Source: CAZDHT01 sp964505325 (lineage in GTDB: Bacteria > Planctomycetota > PUPC01). Taken from it: a stretch of DNA of 31,139 nt. Shown one piece after another: positions 10,999-19,423 of the stretch. The translations under genes and the position numbers were made by a program. Positions within the stretch are counted from its first letter, which is position 1, and each line of letters starts with the position of its first letter. The stretch is taken from assembly GCA_964505325.1 (NCBI GenBank), contig CAZDHT010000031.1:1-31139 (forward strand). The letters run 5' to 3'. Under the pieces are notes generated by a model. The model was given only the letters and a program-made list of their open reading frames with translations, had not been told where the DNA came from and made no database searches.

Positions 10999-12414
10999 TT
11001 ACTTGACCGTCTCCGTCCGCTTCAACAGTTCGTCCGGGGTGGAGATCAAGATGCCTTTGTCCGTGACAGTGTACGCCAGGCGGAGCCGGTAACAGATCCA
11101 CGCGAGGGCCTGGCTGAATTTCATTCCTTTGACACGGAGCGTCAGGTCCAGGCCCAGGCGGTCTGCTACGGCCTTCTTGTCCACCCGGATCGAGACCATC
11201 TTCAGGTTTCGGAGGAACGCGACCACGTCGTCCAGCGGCGTGGCGATGAAGTCGAATGAGATTGGTTCCATCATCTTGGCTTCGAACCGCCTCCAGGGCT
11301 TCGCATGGTGGACCATGGTTATCGCCAGATCGCGCGCGCGAATTCCTTCCTTGGTGGATACAAAGATCGCGCCGCATCGGACCGTGTATTGGAGGTCGAC
11401 CAACCGGAGAATCCAGTCCAGCGCGTCGCGGAGTTTCACCTTGTCAAGCCGGAGGGTTACGTCCAGATTGCGGTCGCCCGCCTCGCTTATGGCCCGCTTG
11501 TCCACGATGATGTTGATCCGCATGAGGTTCCGGAGGAACGCTATCACGTCGTCCAGCGGGGTGGCGATGAAGTCGAATGAGACCGGCTGTTCCAGAGCGG
11601 CGGCGATGCGTTGATCGGCCTTCGGGTCGTGCAGTGCCTGCTCCGCCGCCTGACGGGCGCCGATCAGCCGTTTCGTGGAGATGACTATCGTCTCCCCCCG
11701 AATGCAGTAATCAGTGGCGGTGGACTTGCAGATGCGTCTCAGCGCGTCTTTCAGCTTGACCGCGTCGGCCCCCGCGGTGACCGGCGGGTCCCCGGCCCGT
11801 GGGTCGACGATGATGTCCACCTTCTTCAGGTCAGTGAGGAGAGCAGCCACGTTCCGCAGCGGCCGGGTGAAGAAGCGGAACGAGATGTACTCCTCCAGCA
11901 GGTCCTCGGGCGTGCCCTTCGCGTTGGCGCCGTGGGCCAGCACGATTCTGCCGCTACGATAGACGAACGGGATTTCCTCCAGCTTGAACGCGCGCTCTCT
12001 GGTGGTGATGAAGATCGCTCCGTTTTCGATCATGTACGCCAGGTCGAGTCGCTTGCAGATCCTGGTCAGGGCCTCTCGGAGCGGCACCTTGTCGAGCTTG
12101 AGGGTGACATCCAGGTTGCCGTGCCACTTCGCCGCTTTTTCGATGATGATGTTCGTCTTCGTAGCGTTGCGCAGGAAAGCGAAGCCGTCGTCCACTGGGA
12201 CGCCCACAAAATCGAACGAGACCGGCTTTTCCAGGGCCGCCTCTAACGCCTTCCGCCATCTCGGTTCTTCCGGTGACTCGGCCCCGAGCACGACGGCTGT
12301 CAGCTTTGTGTCCCGCGCGTCGTCGTCAAGGGTACGGCACGACGTGAGCACGGCAATGGCGAGCACGCTGGCGGCGCACGCGAGAACCAGTCTTTCCCGT
12401 TGCGCGGGTCTCAT
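10999..12414 (-). CDS. Lipoprotein with four tandem STN modules
   Basis: A 471-residue predicted lipoprotein. Its signal ends in the lipobox LTSC with the lipid-bearing Cys at residue 26. The mature part is four STN-type units (the short domain found at the N-terminus of secretins and TonB receptors) at residues 63-139, 175-248, 276-355 and 383-461. The unit pattern is PVSFDFIATPLDDVIAFLRN, then NIIVDKRA, LDVTLRLDKVKLRDAL and AIFVSTK. The second unit is divergent (ISFRFFTRPLRNVAALL). No secretin, TonB-receptor or other pore domain follows. The ATG at 12412-12414 overlaps the stop of the upstream STN lipoprotein by four bases, and the two are clearly sister genes. Role unknown; an envelope scaffold or binding protein is an inference. 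Confidence 0.8.
   Translation of the reverse strand: MRPAQRERLVLACAASVLAIAVLTSCRTLDDDARDTKLTAVVLGAESPEEPRWRKALEAALEKPVSFDFVGVPVDDGFAFLRNATKTNIIIEKAAKWHGNLDVTLKLDKVPLREALTRICKRLDLAYMIENGAIFITTRERAFKLEEIPFVYRSGRIVLAHGANAKGTPEDLLEEYISFRFFTRPLRNVAALLTDLKKVDIIVDPRAGDPPVTAGADAVKLKDALRRICKSTATDYCIRGETIVISTKRLIGARQAAEQALHDPKADQRIAAALEQPVSFDFIATPLDDVIAFLRNLMRINIIVDKRAISEAGDRNLDVTLRLDKVKLRDALDWILRLVDLQYTVRCGAIFVSTKEGIRARDLAITMVHHAKPWRRFEAKMMEPISFDFIATPLDDVVAFLRNLKMVSIRVDKKAVADRLGLDLTLRVKGMKFSQALAWICYRLRLAYTVTDKGILISTPDELLKRTETVK
11032..12228 (-). repeat. Four STN-module coding repeats (B1-B4)
   Basis: The units lie at about 11998-12228 (B1), 11671-11892 (B2, divergent), 11350-11589 (B3) and 11032-11268 (B4). 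B3 and B4 share long near-identical DNA around the FDFIATPLDDV block, for example near 11220-11262 and 11535-11580. The similarity therefore holds in DNA as well as protein, and some duplication is recent. Confidence 0.75.
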
Positions 12415-13550
12415 TTGGCGCTCTCCGGTTTCGTCACGTCCTTCTCTTTCTTGACCGGCTTCTTCTTCTTCTTCGGCTTGGGCGGCAGCGGGAGCCGGTC
12501 GGGGGTGGAGATGAGCACCGCCCCGCTCTTGACCGCGTAGCCCAGGTCGAGCAGGCGGCAGATCCACGCCAGGGCGTACTTGAGTTTGGTCTTTTCGAGC
12601 CGGAGCGTGATGACGAGGTCGTCGCGCCCGGCCAGGGCGGGCCGGTCGATTACGATGTTCAGCTTCTTGAGGTTCCGCAGAAAAGCGACCGCGTCGTCCA
12701 GCGGCGTGTTGATGAAGTCGAATGAAACGGGCTCGTCCAGCGTCGCCTCGAACGGCTTCCACGCCTCGGGGTCGTAGACCACCGTCTTCTCCAGGCCGAC
12801 CAGGTGGCGCTTGGTGGTGATGTAGATCGCCTCGTCCCGCACCGTGTAGGCCAAGTCCGTCAGCCGGCAGATCCACTTGAGCGCGGTCTTGAGATCGACC
12901 TTCTCGAGGCGGAGCGTCACGTCCAGGTCTTTGCGGGCGCGCACGGCGCGCTCGTCCAGGACGATGTTCGACTTGGTGAGGTTGCGCAGGAAAGCCGCGA
13001 TATCTTTTGGCGGGGTGGCAATGAAGTCGAACGACACGGGGGTGGCCATGACGGCGGCCAGCGGCGTCCAGCCCGTCTCGTTGTAAAGGACCGTCTTCGC
13101 CTTGGCCAGCTCGCGCAGTCGGTCCTTGGTGGCGATGAAGATGGCCGAGTCGACGACCACGTGGCCGGCGCCGGCTTGCGTGCAGATGTGGTCGATGGCG
13201 TCCTTGAGCTTCGCCCCGTTGAGCCGGAGGGTGACCTTCTGCTTCCGCAACTCCCACTCCAGGTTCCCACGCTCGGGGAACATCGTCCGGTCGATCACGA
13301 AGTTGAGCCGCTTGAGATTTCGCAGGAACGCGACGACGTCATCCAGGGGCGTCGCCTTGAAGTCGAACGAGATGGGCTCCTCGAGGCGCTCTTCCAGCGT
13401 CTTCGCCCACGCCGTTTCCTCCGCTGTCTTGGCCGGCCGCCACACCTTCTTGTCCTGCCGGCGCATGTGCGGCTTGCACGACGTGACGGCAATGGACGCT
13501 GCCAGAACGACGCACCCCAAAGCCGGCCCACTCCATCTTGCTCCTCTCAT
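12411..13550 (-). CDS. Lipoprotein with three tandem STN modules and a Lys-rich tail
   Basis: A 379-residue predicted lipoprotein. The start at 13548-13550 is preferred over the longer frame (13586) because AAGGAAGGGG precedes it and it opens the signal MRGARWSGPALGCVVLAASI, ending in the lipobox VTSC (Cys25). Three STN-type units follow at residues 58-142, 170-247 and 272-350. Each begins EPISFDF or PVSFDF, then PLDDVVAFLRN, and ends AIFIATK, AIYITTK or AVLISTPD. A tail rich in Lys (residues about 358-379) could bind acidic polymers or peptidoglycan-linked surfaces; that is inference. No pore domain is present. It lies 58 bases after the giant gene and overlaps the next STN lipoprotein by ATGA. 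Confidence 0.8.
   Translation of the reverse strand: MRGARWSGPALGCVVLAASIAVTSCKPHMRRQDKKVWRPAKTAEETAWAKTLEERLEEPISFDFKATPLDDVVAFLRNLKRLNFVIDRTMFPERGNLEWELRKQKVTLRLNGAKLKDAIDHICTQAGAGHVVVDSAIFIATKDRLRELAKAKTVLYNETGWTPLAAVMATPVSFDFIATPPKDIAAFLRNLTKSNIVLDERAVRARKDLDVTLRLEKVDLKTALKWICRLTDLAYTVRDEAIYITTKRHLVGLEKTVVYDPEAWKPFEATLDEPVSFDFINTPLDDAVAFLRNLKKLNIVIDRPALAGRDDLVITLRLEKTKLKYALAWICRLLDLGYAVKSGAVLISTPDRLPLPPKPKKKKKPVKKEKDVTKPESAK
12501..13379 (-). repeat. Three STN-module coding repeats (A1-A3)
   Basis: The units are at about 13125-13379 (A1), 12810-13043 (A2) and 12501-12737 (A3). The last unit of this array and the last unit of the neighbouring array both end in ISTPD-(R/E)-L. This suggests the two genes arose by copying a whole multi-unit gene, followed by gain or loss of inner units. 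Confidence 0.75.
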
Positions 13551-13608
13551 CTTGCCCCTTCCTTTCTCAAGACAAGCCCTCTTCAAGGTTCCCCTTCACG
13601 CTGCTGCC

Positions 13609-16600
13609 TCAGTTCTCGACCGCCCGATAACTCGCCCGCAGCACCGGCTCGTCCTCGGGCTGGAGAAGCGTCTTCTCGAACTTCACGACCCGGCCGACCA
13701 GCGGCAGGTCGATCTGCGGCGGCACGTCGATGACGATCCGCTGGGCCGGAATGCGCTCGTCCCATCGGTACGTCTGTGTGGCGCCGACCACCGTGAAATA
13801 GCCATTGTTGTCGACGACCAAGTATTTCCCATGGGGGACGAAGACCCCGTTGTCCAGATAGTCGATGCGGTTGCCCCGGTCGTTCGAGGCCACGATAGTC
13901 AACTGGTCGTTGTTGGCGATGGTCGTCCGGTTGCCTACGGCGACGTCGTTGGCGATCGGGTTCTCCTCGAACACGGCCGTGCGGCTCTGCTTCTGACCGA
14001 GTTCCACCATCGCCCGGACCTGCCCCTCGTCCACCACGGCGTACCGGGCGTGGTTCTTGCCCTCGGTGAACTTCACGTGGCTGTCGAAGAACACGACGTT
14101 CATACCGTTCGAGTGGTTGTACGAACGGATGTTGACCTTCTGGCCCCAGTTCTTCCGGGTGTTGGCAAGGAGCTCGCGAATTTGTCCTTGGACCTCGGGT
14201 GTGTGGGTCACGATGAGCTTGCCGTTGCGGTAGACGGCTCTGTTCTCACCGTCGTCGAGGGCCGTCTGTGGAGCGGCGGTGTCCGGCTGCCATTTGACAT
14301 TCTCGGCGATGAACCTGTTCAGGTCCCGCTGGATCTGCTTCTGCGCGTCTGCTCCCCCGCCGCGCGGCTGGATTGTCAAGCCGGACACATCAATTGTCAA
14401 GTCAGTGACGTCGTAGAATCGCGTGACCGATCTCGATTTCTGCGGCTTGGCTCCCCCGGGTGGTCGCCGCCGAGTCTCCAGGCCGGCGACGCGCCTTCTT
14501 TTCTCGTCCCAGTCATCGGGGTAGAGGGGTGCCGTTCGGGTGAATGGAATCGCCGTCGAGCGCGTTGTCCGCCAAGTGCTCTCCGGCTCGGCAAGCTGCC
14601 TCGCGGCATCCAGTCTCCTCCGGTGTTCCTCCGCGGCGACCCTCTGACGGCCTGCCTCGGCGGCGGCGGACAGCGACTTGATCTCGTTGAGTTCGCGCCT
14701 CACTTCACTCCCGTCGCTGAGCACCTTGACCGAGCCGCGCGCCGCGTCGAGCTTCTCCAGAGCGGCCTCATACTTCGTCTCGTCCATCAGCCTCTTCGCA
14801 TCGGTGATGGCCTTGCGAAGGCCGCCCGTTGCGAACCCAAGCTGGACCTGCCCCTTCGTCCTGTCTCCATCGACAATGCTGGGCTCTCCGGTCGGGCCTT
14901 TTCGGAGCAGCCCTCGGATGGTCGCCAGCTTCTCCCTGGCCTTGCCGTGCTTTGGGTCGGCCTCGAGCGCGCTCAAGAGGTGCTTTTCCGCGTCGGCGTA
15001 GCGGCGCCGGGACGTCTGGTTTAGCGCCGTCTCATAGCGCTGATCGGCTACGCGCGATGCGTATTCCCTCTGCGCGCGCACGCTCTTCGTGAGTTTCCTG
15101 TTGAGTTCCGCGAGCTCCTGCGCTTTGGTCTCCAACTCGTCGGCATCCTGTTGACGCGGCAGGACGAGGAACGCAGGGTCTCGCTTGACCTGGGCCCGGG
15201 CCCTCTGGAGGAGCACCCGTCTCGCCGCCAGCTCCTGGGATGGCCCGGGCCTTTTCTCCGGCGGCTTGGTCTGAGGGCCCCGCGCTGGCCTGTCCTGGGC
15301 CAGCTCTTCGAGCGCCTCGACAATGACCTCTTTCTGCTTCAGAGCCCTGCGAACCTTGTCGCCGTTTGCGTCTTTGAGGCCGAAGTCATCCTGCGCCTGG
15401 ACCGCGTCTCGCTCCACCCGGATCGCGTCTCGCAACACCCCGCCTCGCCCTCCGCCCTGACCCTGACCCTGACCCGCGGCGCCGGCCTCGCCCCCGCGCG
15501 TTCGTTGGACGAGCCGGGCCTGCTCGTCCAGATTCCGGCGCACTTCTACCGTGAGCTGGGCGAGCTTCTGCTCGACCGCGAGCACCTTTTTCTGTTTCTC
15601 CAGTTGTACGGCGAATCCCTTTCGGGCGCGCTCGACAATGGCCTGCTGCTCCTTGCCCCTCTGGCCGCGGTCGCCAAGCTGATCGCCGAGCAGGATCACG
15701 CCGGCCAGGGTTTGCGTCGCGGCGGCCGAATCGCCCTTTCGGGCCAGCTCCTCGCCCCGTTTCAGCAGTTGCTGCTGCTCCGCCAACAGCTTCTCGTCGC
15801 CCGCTTGAAGCGCCTTGGTGATCTGTCCCGCCCGCGCCCGCACGAATCGGCCGGTGGCCGCGCCGGCCTGACCCCGACCGGCGGGCGCGTTCAGCGCCAG
15901 GTCGACGTTCCCCAGGAGCTTCCGGGCGTTGACCGCCGCGACGCTCTTGGGTGCGGCCTTGATGGTTTGCTGCAACTGGGCCCTGGCGTTGGCGTAGTCC
16001 TTCCGGTTGTACGCCTCGACCGCGGCGCGGTACCAGTTGTCCGCCATATTGCCGTCGCCGTCGAAATCAGGAGCCGGCTGAGGCTTGGCAGCCGGTCCGT
16101 CAACCGGCTTCCTCTCTCTCCCGTCCTTGCCGCTGTCGGGCTCGTGCGTGACAACGAGTCGATCTTCGGGCTCACGGCGAGGCGGCCTCTCCGGGATGCC
16201 CCGCGTGTGGCCGCGCCCGTAGACCATTTCTTCGTGCTCGCCCTCGGTCGTCAGCAGGTCCACGTGCTCGAGCGCGCCGCGCCAGTTCGCGAACTCGAAG
16301 TTCTTCGGGACATAGAGCTTGCAGGTGGTAAACGCGACCGGCGCGTCGACACGCGGGATAGGCAGCTCGAAGTCGCCGCGCGTCCCCAGCCCGGCCGTGC
16401 GGCCGATGTACACGATCTCGACGGGAAAGCTGACCAGCCCGCCGACCGTCGCGATGGATTTCTGGAGCGGAAGGATGAACGCTCCGTTCTTGCCGGGGGT
16501 GACCGGGACGGCCTTCTCGTCGACCAGCGCCAGCGTCAGCTTCGTTCCCTTGGGCAGCCCCAGGCGGAAGAACTGGCGGTCGTTGTTCCGCACCTGGAAC

Positions 16601-17961
16601 GTGGACTTGGCCATCAGGTTGCCGTCGGCGCGGATGACGATGACGTGGTCGGCGGTGTCGACGATAGTCGGCGGCATCGGCAGCTCCGATGCCAACACCG
16701 CGTCGCACACCAGCCGCCACTTGCCCCTCTTCATCGAGTAGGCCAGCAACGGCTTCTCGGGGGAAAGCGCGAGCAGCCGCTCGGGCAGCCCGAAGAACGC
16801 TTCCGGCTCGAGGCGCTCGGCCTCCTCTTCGAGCAGCTCTCCGCCGGCGGAGTTGCTCACGATCAATTGCCCGGCGGTCTGGGCGGCGCCGCGGATTCCG
16901 AAGTAGTCGAGCGCCACCTTGCCTTTGCCGCCGCGCCGCGGGATCTCGAAGCCGACGCTCAGCCGCGTGCGGCCTCGGACGGCGCCGCGGAGATGCACCG
17001 TGCGGGAACTGCCCCGGCCGGTGACCCGGCGGACATCGGGGCCCCGGACGGTGACCCGGTCGGCTCCGGCCGGAAGATCCAGGACCAGGCTGTCGGCCGG
17101 GCCGCGCGTGATGAAGACGTCAAAGGCGGCGTTGACGGTGACCGCGCCCGGCCCGAAGTCGCACGCTCCGTAGCAGGTGGTGCTGACGACCGGGGCGTGC
17201 TCGGCGCGCTCCAGCGGCTCGCGCCAGTAGATCGTGAACAGGTCGCGCGGGCTGAGGACCAGCTTACCCCGCGTCCCGTCCGCATCCCCGACGATTTTCC
17301 CCGCCGCGCGGTCGGGCGAGAAGACCTCCCACGCACGCGCGGACGACACAACGGCGACGTTCCGCACCGAGCGGCGGCACTCATAAGAAACGGCCGACAA
17401 CCGCGAGATGGTCTGCGGCTTGAGACGTGCCGAGCTGGTGATGGTGTACGTGCCCGGCTTCGACGGCTTCCACGCGAGCCACCTGGCGGCCGGCCGGGAC
17501 GCCTTGGCGTTGGGCGCTGGTCGCGACGCCCGCCGGTCGATTGGCTTGAGCTTCACGACTTTGCCGTTGACCTTGCTGTCACGGAACGCGACGGACTGGG
17601 GCAGCAGCGGAATCCACCCCGCGCCGTCCGCGTCGAACACGCGAAGCAGAAGAGACACTTCAACGTCCGCGGCCTTGTCCCCGAGGGCCAGGCGGTGTGT
17701 CTGTGCACTGATGATGTAGGGCACCGGCGGCACGTCTTCCGGCGGACCGAACTTCTTGAGCCGAACAAACTCACGGTAGGCGCCGAGAGGCACCTGGAAT
17801 TTCGTGCCGGGCAGTTCGCGGTCGCCGAGCAGGCGCAGGATCTCCTCCGCGGCGTTGCGATCGAACCCCGCCGCGGCGGCCGTTGACGAGGCGCACACCG
17901 TCCACGCCACAAAGAGGAAACACGCCCGGAGCGCCCTCGGTCCCGTCTTCAAGGGGGTCAT
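13609..17961 (-). CDS. Giant exported mosaic protein: exodomain, TPR/coiled coil, secretin-like C-terminus
   Basis: The start at 17959-17961 (1450 residues) is chosen for its Sec signal (MTPLKTGPRALRACFLFVAW, cleavage after a run of Ala near residue 31) and because a TATAAT lies about 30 bases upstream. The frame is open to ATG 18066, but that would bury the signal; neither start has a strong ribosome-binding site. Residues about 35-570 are a strand-rich exodomain paralogous to the 8937-10946 protein. DFDGDGNMAD near 633 resembles an EF-hand/dockerin calcium loop. Residues about 640-690 and 970-1020 look like TPRs (AAVEAYNRKDYANARAQLQQ; RRYADAEKHLLSALEADPK). Charged coiled coil and a GQGQGQ-Gly-rich linker lie between them. 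Residues about 1178-1268 resemble a secretin N-type module (TRFYDVTDLTID; KLIVTHTPEVQGQIRELL). After that comes an H-X9-DS motif (H1283, D1293). No secretin barrel is recognised. Function unknown, envelope location inferred. Confidence 0.75.
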   Translation of the reverse strand: MTPLKTGPRALRACFLFVAWTVCASSTAAAAGFDRNAAEEILRLLGDRELPGTKFQVPLGAYREFVRLKKFGPPEDVPPVPYIISAQTHRLALGDKAADVEVSLLLRVFDADGAGWIPLLPQSVAFRDSKVNGKVVKLKPIDRRASRPAPNAKASRPAARWLAWKPSKPGTYTITSSARLKPQTISRLSAVSYECRRSVRNVAVVSSARAWEVFSPDRAAGKIVGDADGTRGKLVLSPRDLFTIYWREPLERAEHAPVVSTTCYGACDFGPGAVTVNAAFDVFITRGPADSLVLDLPAGADRVTVRGPDVRRVTGRGSSRTVHLRGAVRGRTRLSVGFEIPRRGGKGKVALDYFGIRGAAQTAGQLIVSNSAGGELLEEEAERLEPEAFFGLPERLLALSPEKPLLAYSMKRGKWRLVCDAVLASELPMPPTIVDTADHVIVIRADGNLMAKSTFQVRNNDRQFFRLGLPKGTKLTLALVDEKAVPVTPGKNGAFILPLQKSIATVGGLVSFPVEIVYIGRTAGLGTRGDFELPIPRVDAPVAFTTCKLYVPKNFEFANWRGALEHVDLLTTEGEHEEMVYGRGHTRGIPERPPRREPEDRLVVTHEPDSGKDGRERKPVDGPAAKPQPAPDFDGDGNMADNWYRAAVEAYNRKDYANARAQLQQTIKAAPKSVAAVNARKLLGNVDLALNAPAGRGQAGAATGRFVRARAGQITKALQAGDEKLLAEQQQLLKRGEELARKGDSAAATQTLAGVILLGDQLGDRGQRGKEQQAIVERARKGFAVQLEKQKKVLAVEQKLAQLTVEVRRNLDEQARLVQRTRGGEAGAAGQGQGQGGGRGGVLRDAIRVERDAVQAQDDFGLKDANGDKVRRALKQKEVIVEALEELAQDRPARGPQTKPPEKRPGPSQELAARRVLLQRARAQVKRDPAFLVLPRQQDADELETKAQELAELNRKLTKSVRAQREYASRVADQRYETALNQTSRRRYADAEKHLLSALEADPKHGKAREKLATIRGLLRKGPTGEPSIVDGDRTKGQVQLGFATGGLRKAITDAKRLMDETKYEAALEKLDAARGSVKVLSDGSEVRRELNEIKSLSAAAEAGRQRVAAEEHRRRLDAARQLAEPESTWRTTRSTAIPFTRTAPLYPDDWDEKRRRVAGLETRRRPPGGAKPQKSRSVTRFYDVTDLTIDVSGLTIQPRGGGADAQKQIQRDLNRFIAENVKWQPDTAAPQTALDDGENRAVYRNGKLIVTHTPEVQGQIRELLANTRKNWGQKVNIRSYNHSNGMNVVFFDSHVKFTEGKNHARYAVVDEGQVRAMVELGQKQSRTAVFEENPIANDVAVGNRTTIANNDQLTIVASNDRGNRIDYLDNGVFVPHGKYLVVDNNGYFTVVGATQTYRWDERIPAQRIVIDVPPQIDLPLVGRVVKFEKTLLQPEDEPVLRASYRAVEN

Positions 17962-17992
17962 TCCCGTGCCGGCTCGATTCTGCCGCCTATGT

Positions 17993-17998
17993 ATTATA
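17993..17998 (-). promoter_or_regulatory. Candidate -10 box before the giant envelope gene
   Basis: A perfect TATAAT on the minus strand, with a likely transcription start near 17986 and a leader of about 25 bases. No good -35 hexamer is present at 16-18 bases, so it may be a weak or activator-dependent promoter. I found no GG-N10-GC sigma-54 site by eye in the same gap. Confidence 0.4.
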
Positions 17999-18074
17999 CG
18001 ACTCCGCTGACGGAAAACTTGCTGCATTAAACTAGTACGAATGGCCGGGCAAATTGTTCGGGCCATTTTGACGA

Positions 18075-19412
18075 CTAGTTCAGTTTGTATTCTTTCAGCT
18101 TTCGGAACAGCGTGGCGACGCCGATGTCGAGTATCTTGGCGGCCCTTTTGCGATTGCCGCCCGCCTGCCGAAGCGCCGCTTGAATGGCCTGCTTCTCGTA
18201 GTCGCGGAGCCGCTCGCCTTCGCGGGGCGCCGGGGACGCGCTCTCCGGCCCGGCGAGCTGCTCCTCGTCAATCATCTTGCCCGTGTTGAGGGCAAAGGCT
18301 TTTTCTATGCAGTTCTGGAGTTCCCGTACGTTCCCCATCCACTTGCGCTTCTCGAGCAGGCGCAGGCCGCCGCGGGACAGGCGGACCTTGCGGCCCGAGG
18401 CGGCGTTGAGGCGGTTGAGGAAATGCTGGGCCAGCGGAGCGATGTCGTCGCGGCGCGTCCGCAGCGGCGGCAGGTAGATAGGGATGACGTGGAGCCTGAA
18501 GAACAGGTCGCGGCGGAACTCGCCATCCGCCATCGCGGCGTGGAGGTCGCGGTTGGTCGCCACGATGACCCGCGCGTTGGCGGGGACCGGCCCCGAGGCG
18601 CCGACGGGCCGGACCTCGTGCTCCTGGAGCGCGCGGAGCAGCTTGACCTGGAACGGGCGGGGGAGCTCGCCGATCTCGTCGAGGAACACCGTGCCGTTGG
18701 CGGCGGACCGGAACAGCCCCGGGGCGTCCGCGTGGGCTCCGGTAAACGCGCCTTTCACGTGGCCGAACAGCTCGTTTTCCAGCAGTGGCCCTGGTATGGC
18801 ACTGCATTCGATAGCCACAAATGGCTCGCCGGCGTTCGGCCCGGCCGCGTGTATGGCCTTGGCGACCAGCTCTTTGCCGGTCCCGCTCTCACCCTGGATG
18901 AGCACGGTCGATGGGTACTCGGCGGCGCGTTCGATCAGCTCGCACACCGCTCGCATCTCATCCGACGCGCCGACGATGCCGTAGAACTCGAAGGTCCCCC
19001 TTCCCAGTTGCGCTTTGCCGGCCGGGAGGCGCCCTGCCACGAACTCCACCAGCTCTTTCAGGCGCTCAATCTCGAAGGGTTTGGTGATGTAGTCCACCGC
19101 GCCGCCCTTGACGGCCTGGATTGCGTCCTCGATAGAGGCATAGGCGGTCATGATGCCCACGGCGAGCGCGGGGAACTTGCTGCGTGCGTCGCGGAACAGG
19201 TCGAAGCCTGAGCCGTCGGGCAGGACCACGTCGATCAGTGCGAGGGCGAACTTGCTGGCGGCCAGCGCCCGCCGCGCCGTCTTGAGATCCTCGGCCTCTG
19301 CCACCTGGCAGCCGAGGGTTTCGAGCAGCACGCGGCACAGATGGCGCAGCTCGGGCTCGTCGTCGACGACCAGGACCGCCAGGCCCGCCCCGGGTTTCGC
19401 CTTCCGCGCCAA
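18075..19412 (-). CDS. NtrC-family sigma-54-dependent response regulator
   Basis: A 445-residue transcriptional activator in three parts. Residues about 12-125 are a receiver with the acidic pair D17-D18, phospho-acceptor D61, T89 and K111. Residues about 143-375 are an AAA+ sigma-54 interaction domain with Walker A GESGTGK (174-180), the sigma-54-contacting loop GAFTGA (221-226) and Walker B TVFLDEIGE. The C-terminus is a Fis-type helix-turn-helix (NRKRAAKILDIGVATLFRKL). Once phosphorylated it would drive open-complex formation by RpoN polymerase. The start is TTG 19410-19412, supported by GGAGG 6 bases upstream. It lies 11 bases after the dehydrogenase gene and directly before the giant envelope gene. 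No histidine kinase gene is present in the window, so its partner is unknown. Confidence 0.93.
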   Translation of the reverse strand: MARKAKPGAGLAVLVVDDEPELRHLCRVLLETLGCQVAEAEDLKTARRALAASKFALALIDVVLPDGSGFDLFRDARSKFPALAVGIMTAYASIEDAIQAVKGGAVDYITKPFEIERLKELVEFVAGRLPAGKAQLGRGTFEFYGIVGASDEMRAVCELIERAAEYPSTVLIQGESGTGKELVAKAIHAAGPNAGEPFVAIECSAIPGPLLENELFGHVKGAFTGAHADAPGLFRSAANGTVFLDEIGELPRPFQVKLLRALQEHEVRPVGASGPVPANARVIVATNRDLHAAMADGEFRRDLFFRLHVIPIYLPPLRTRRDDIAPLAQHFLNRLNAASGRKVRLSRGGLRLLEKRKWMGNVRELQNCIEKAFALNTGKMIDEEQLAGPESASPAPREGERLRDYEKQAIQAALRQAGGNRKRAAKILDIGVATLFRKLKEYKLN

Positions 19413-19423
19413 GTGGCGCCTCC

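Noticed and set aside
11032..13379. CRISPR-like reading of the repeated blocks
   Set aside because: The repeats are about 300 bases apart, in frame, and encode conserved STN modules, so they are coding repeats and not a CRISPR array.
15151..17886. Open frame of 911 codons opposite the giant envelope gene
   Set aside because: The minus-strand frame has a signal peptide, paralogy with a neighbouring gene and coherent domains. The plus-strand frame is Arg/Leu/Asp-rich with no motif.
17962..18120. Sigma-54 promoter before the giant gene
   Set aside because: No GG-N10-GC arrangement with TGGCAC-like and TTGC-like halves could be found by eye in this gap.
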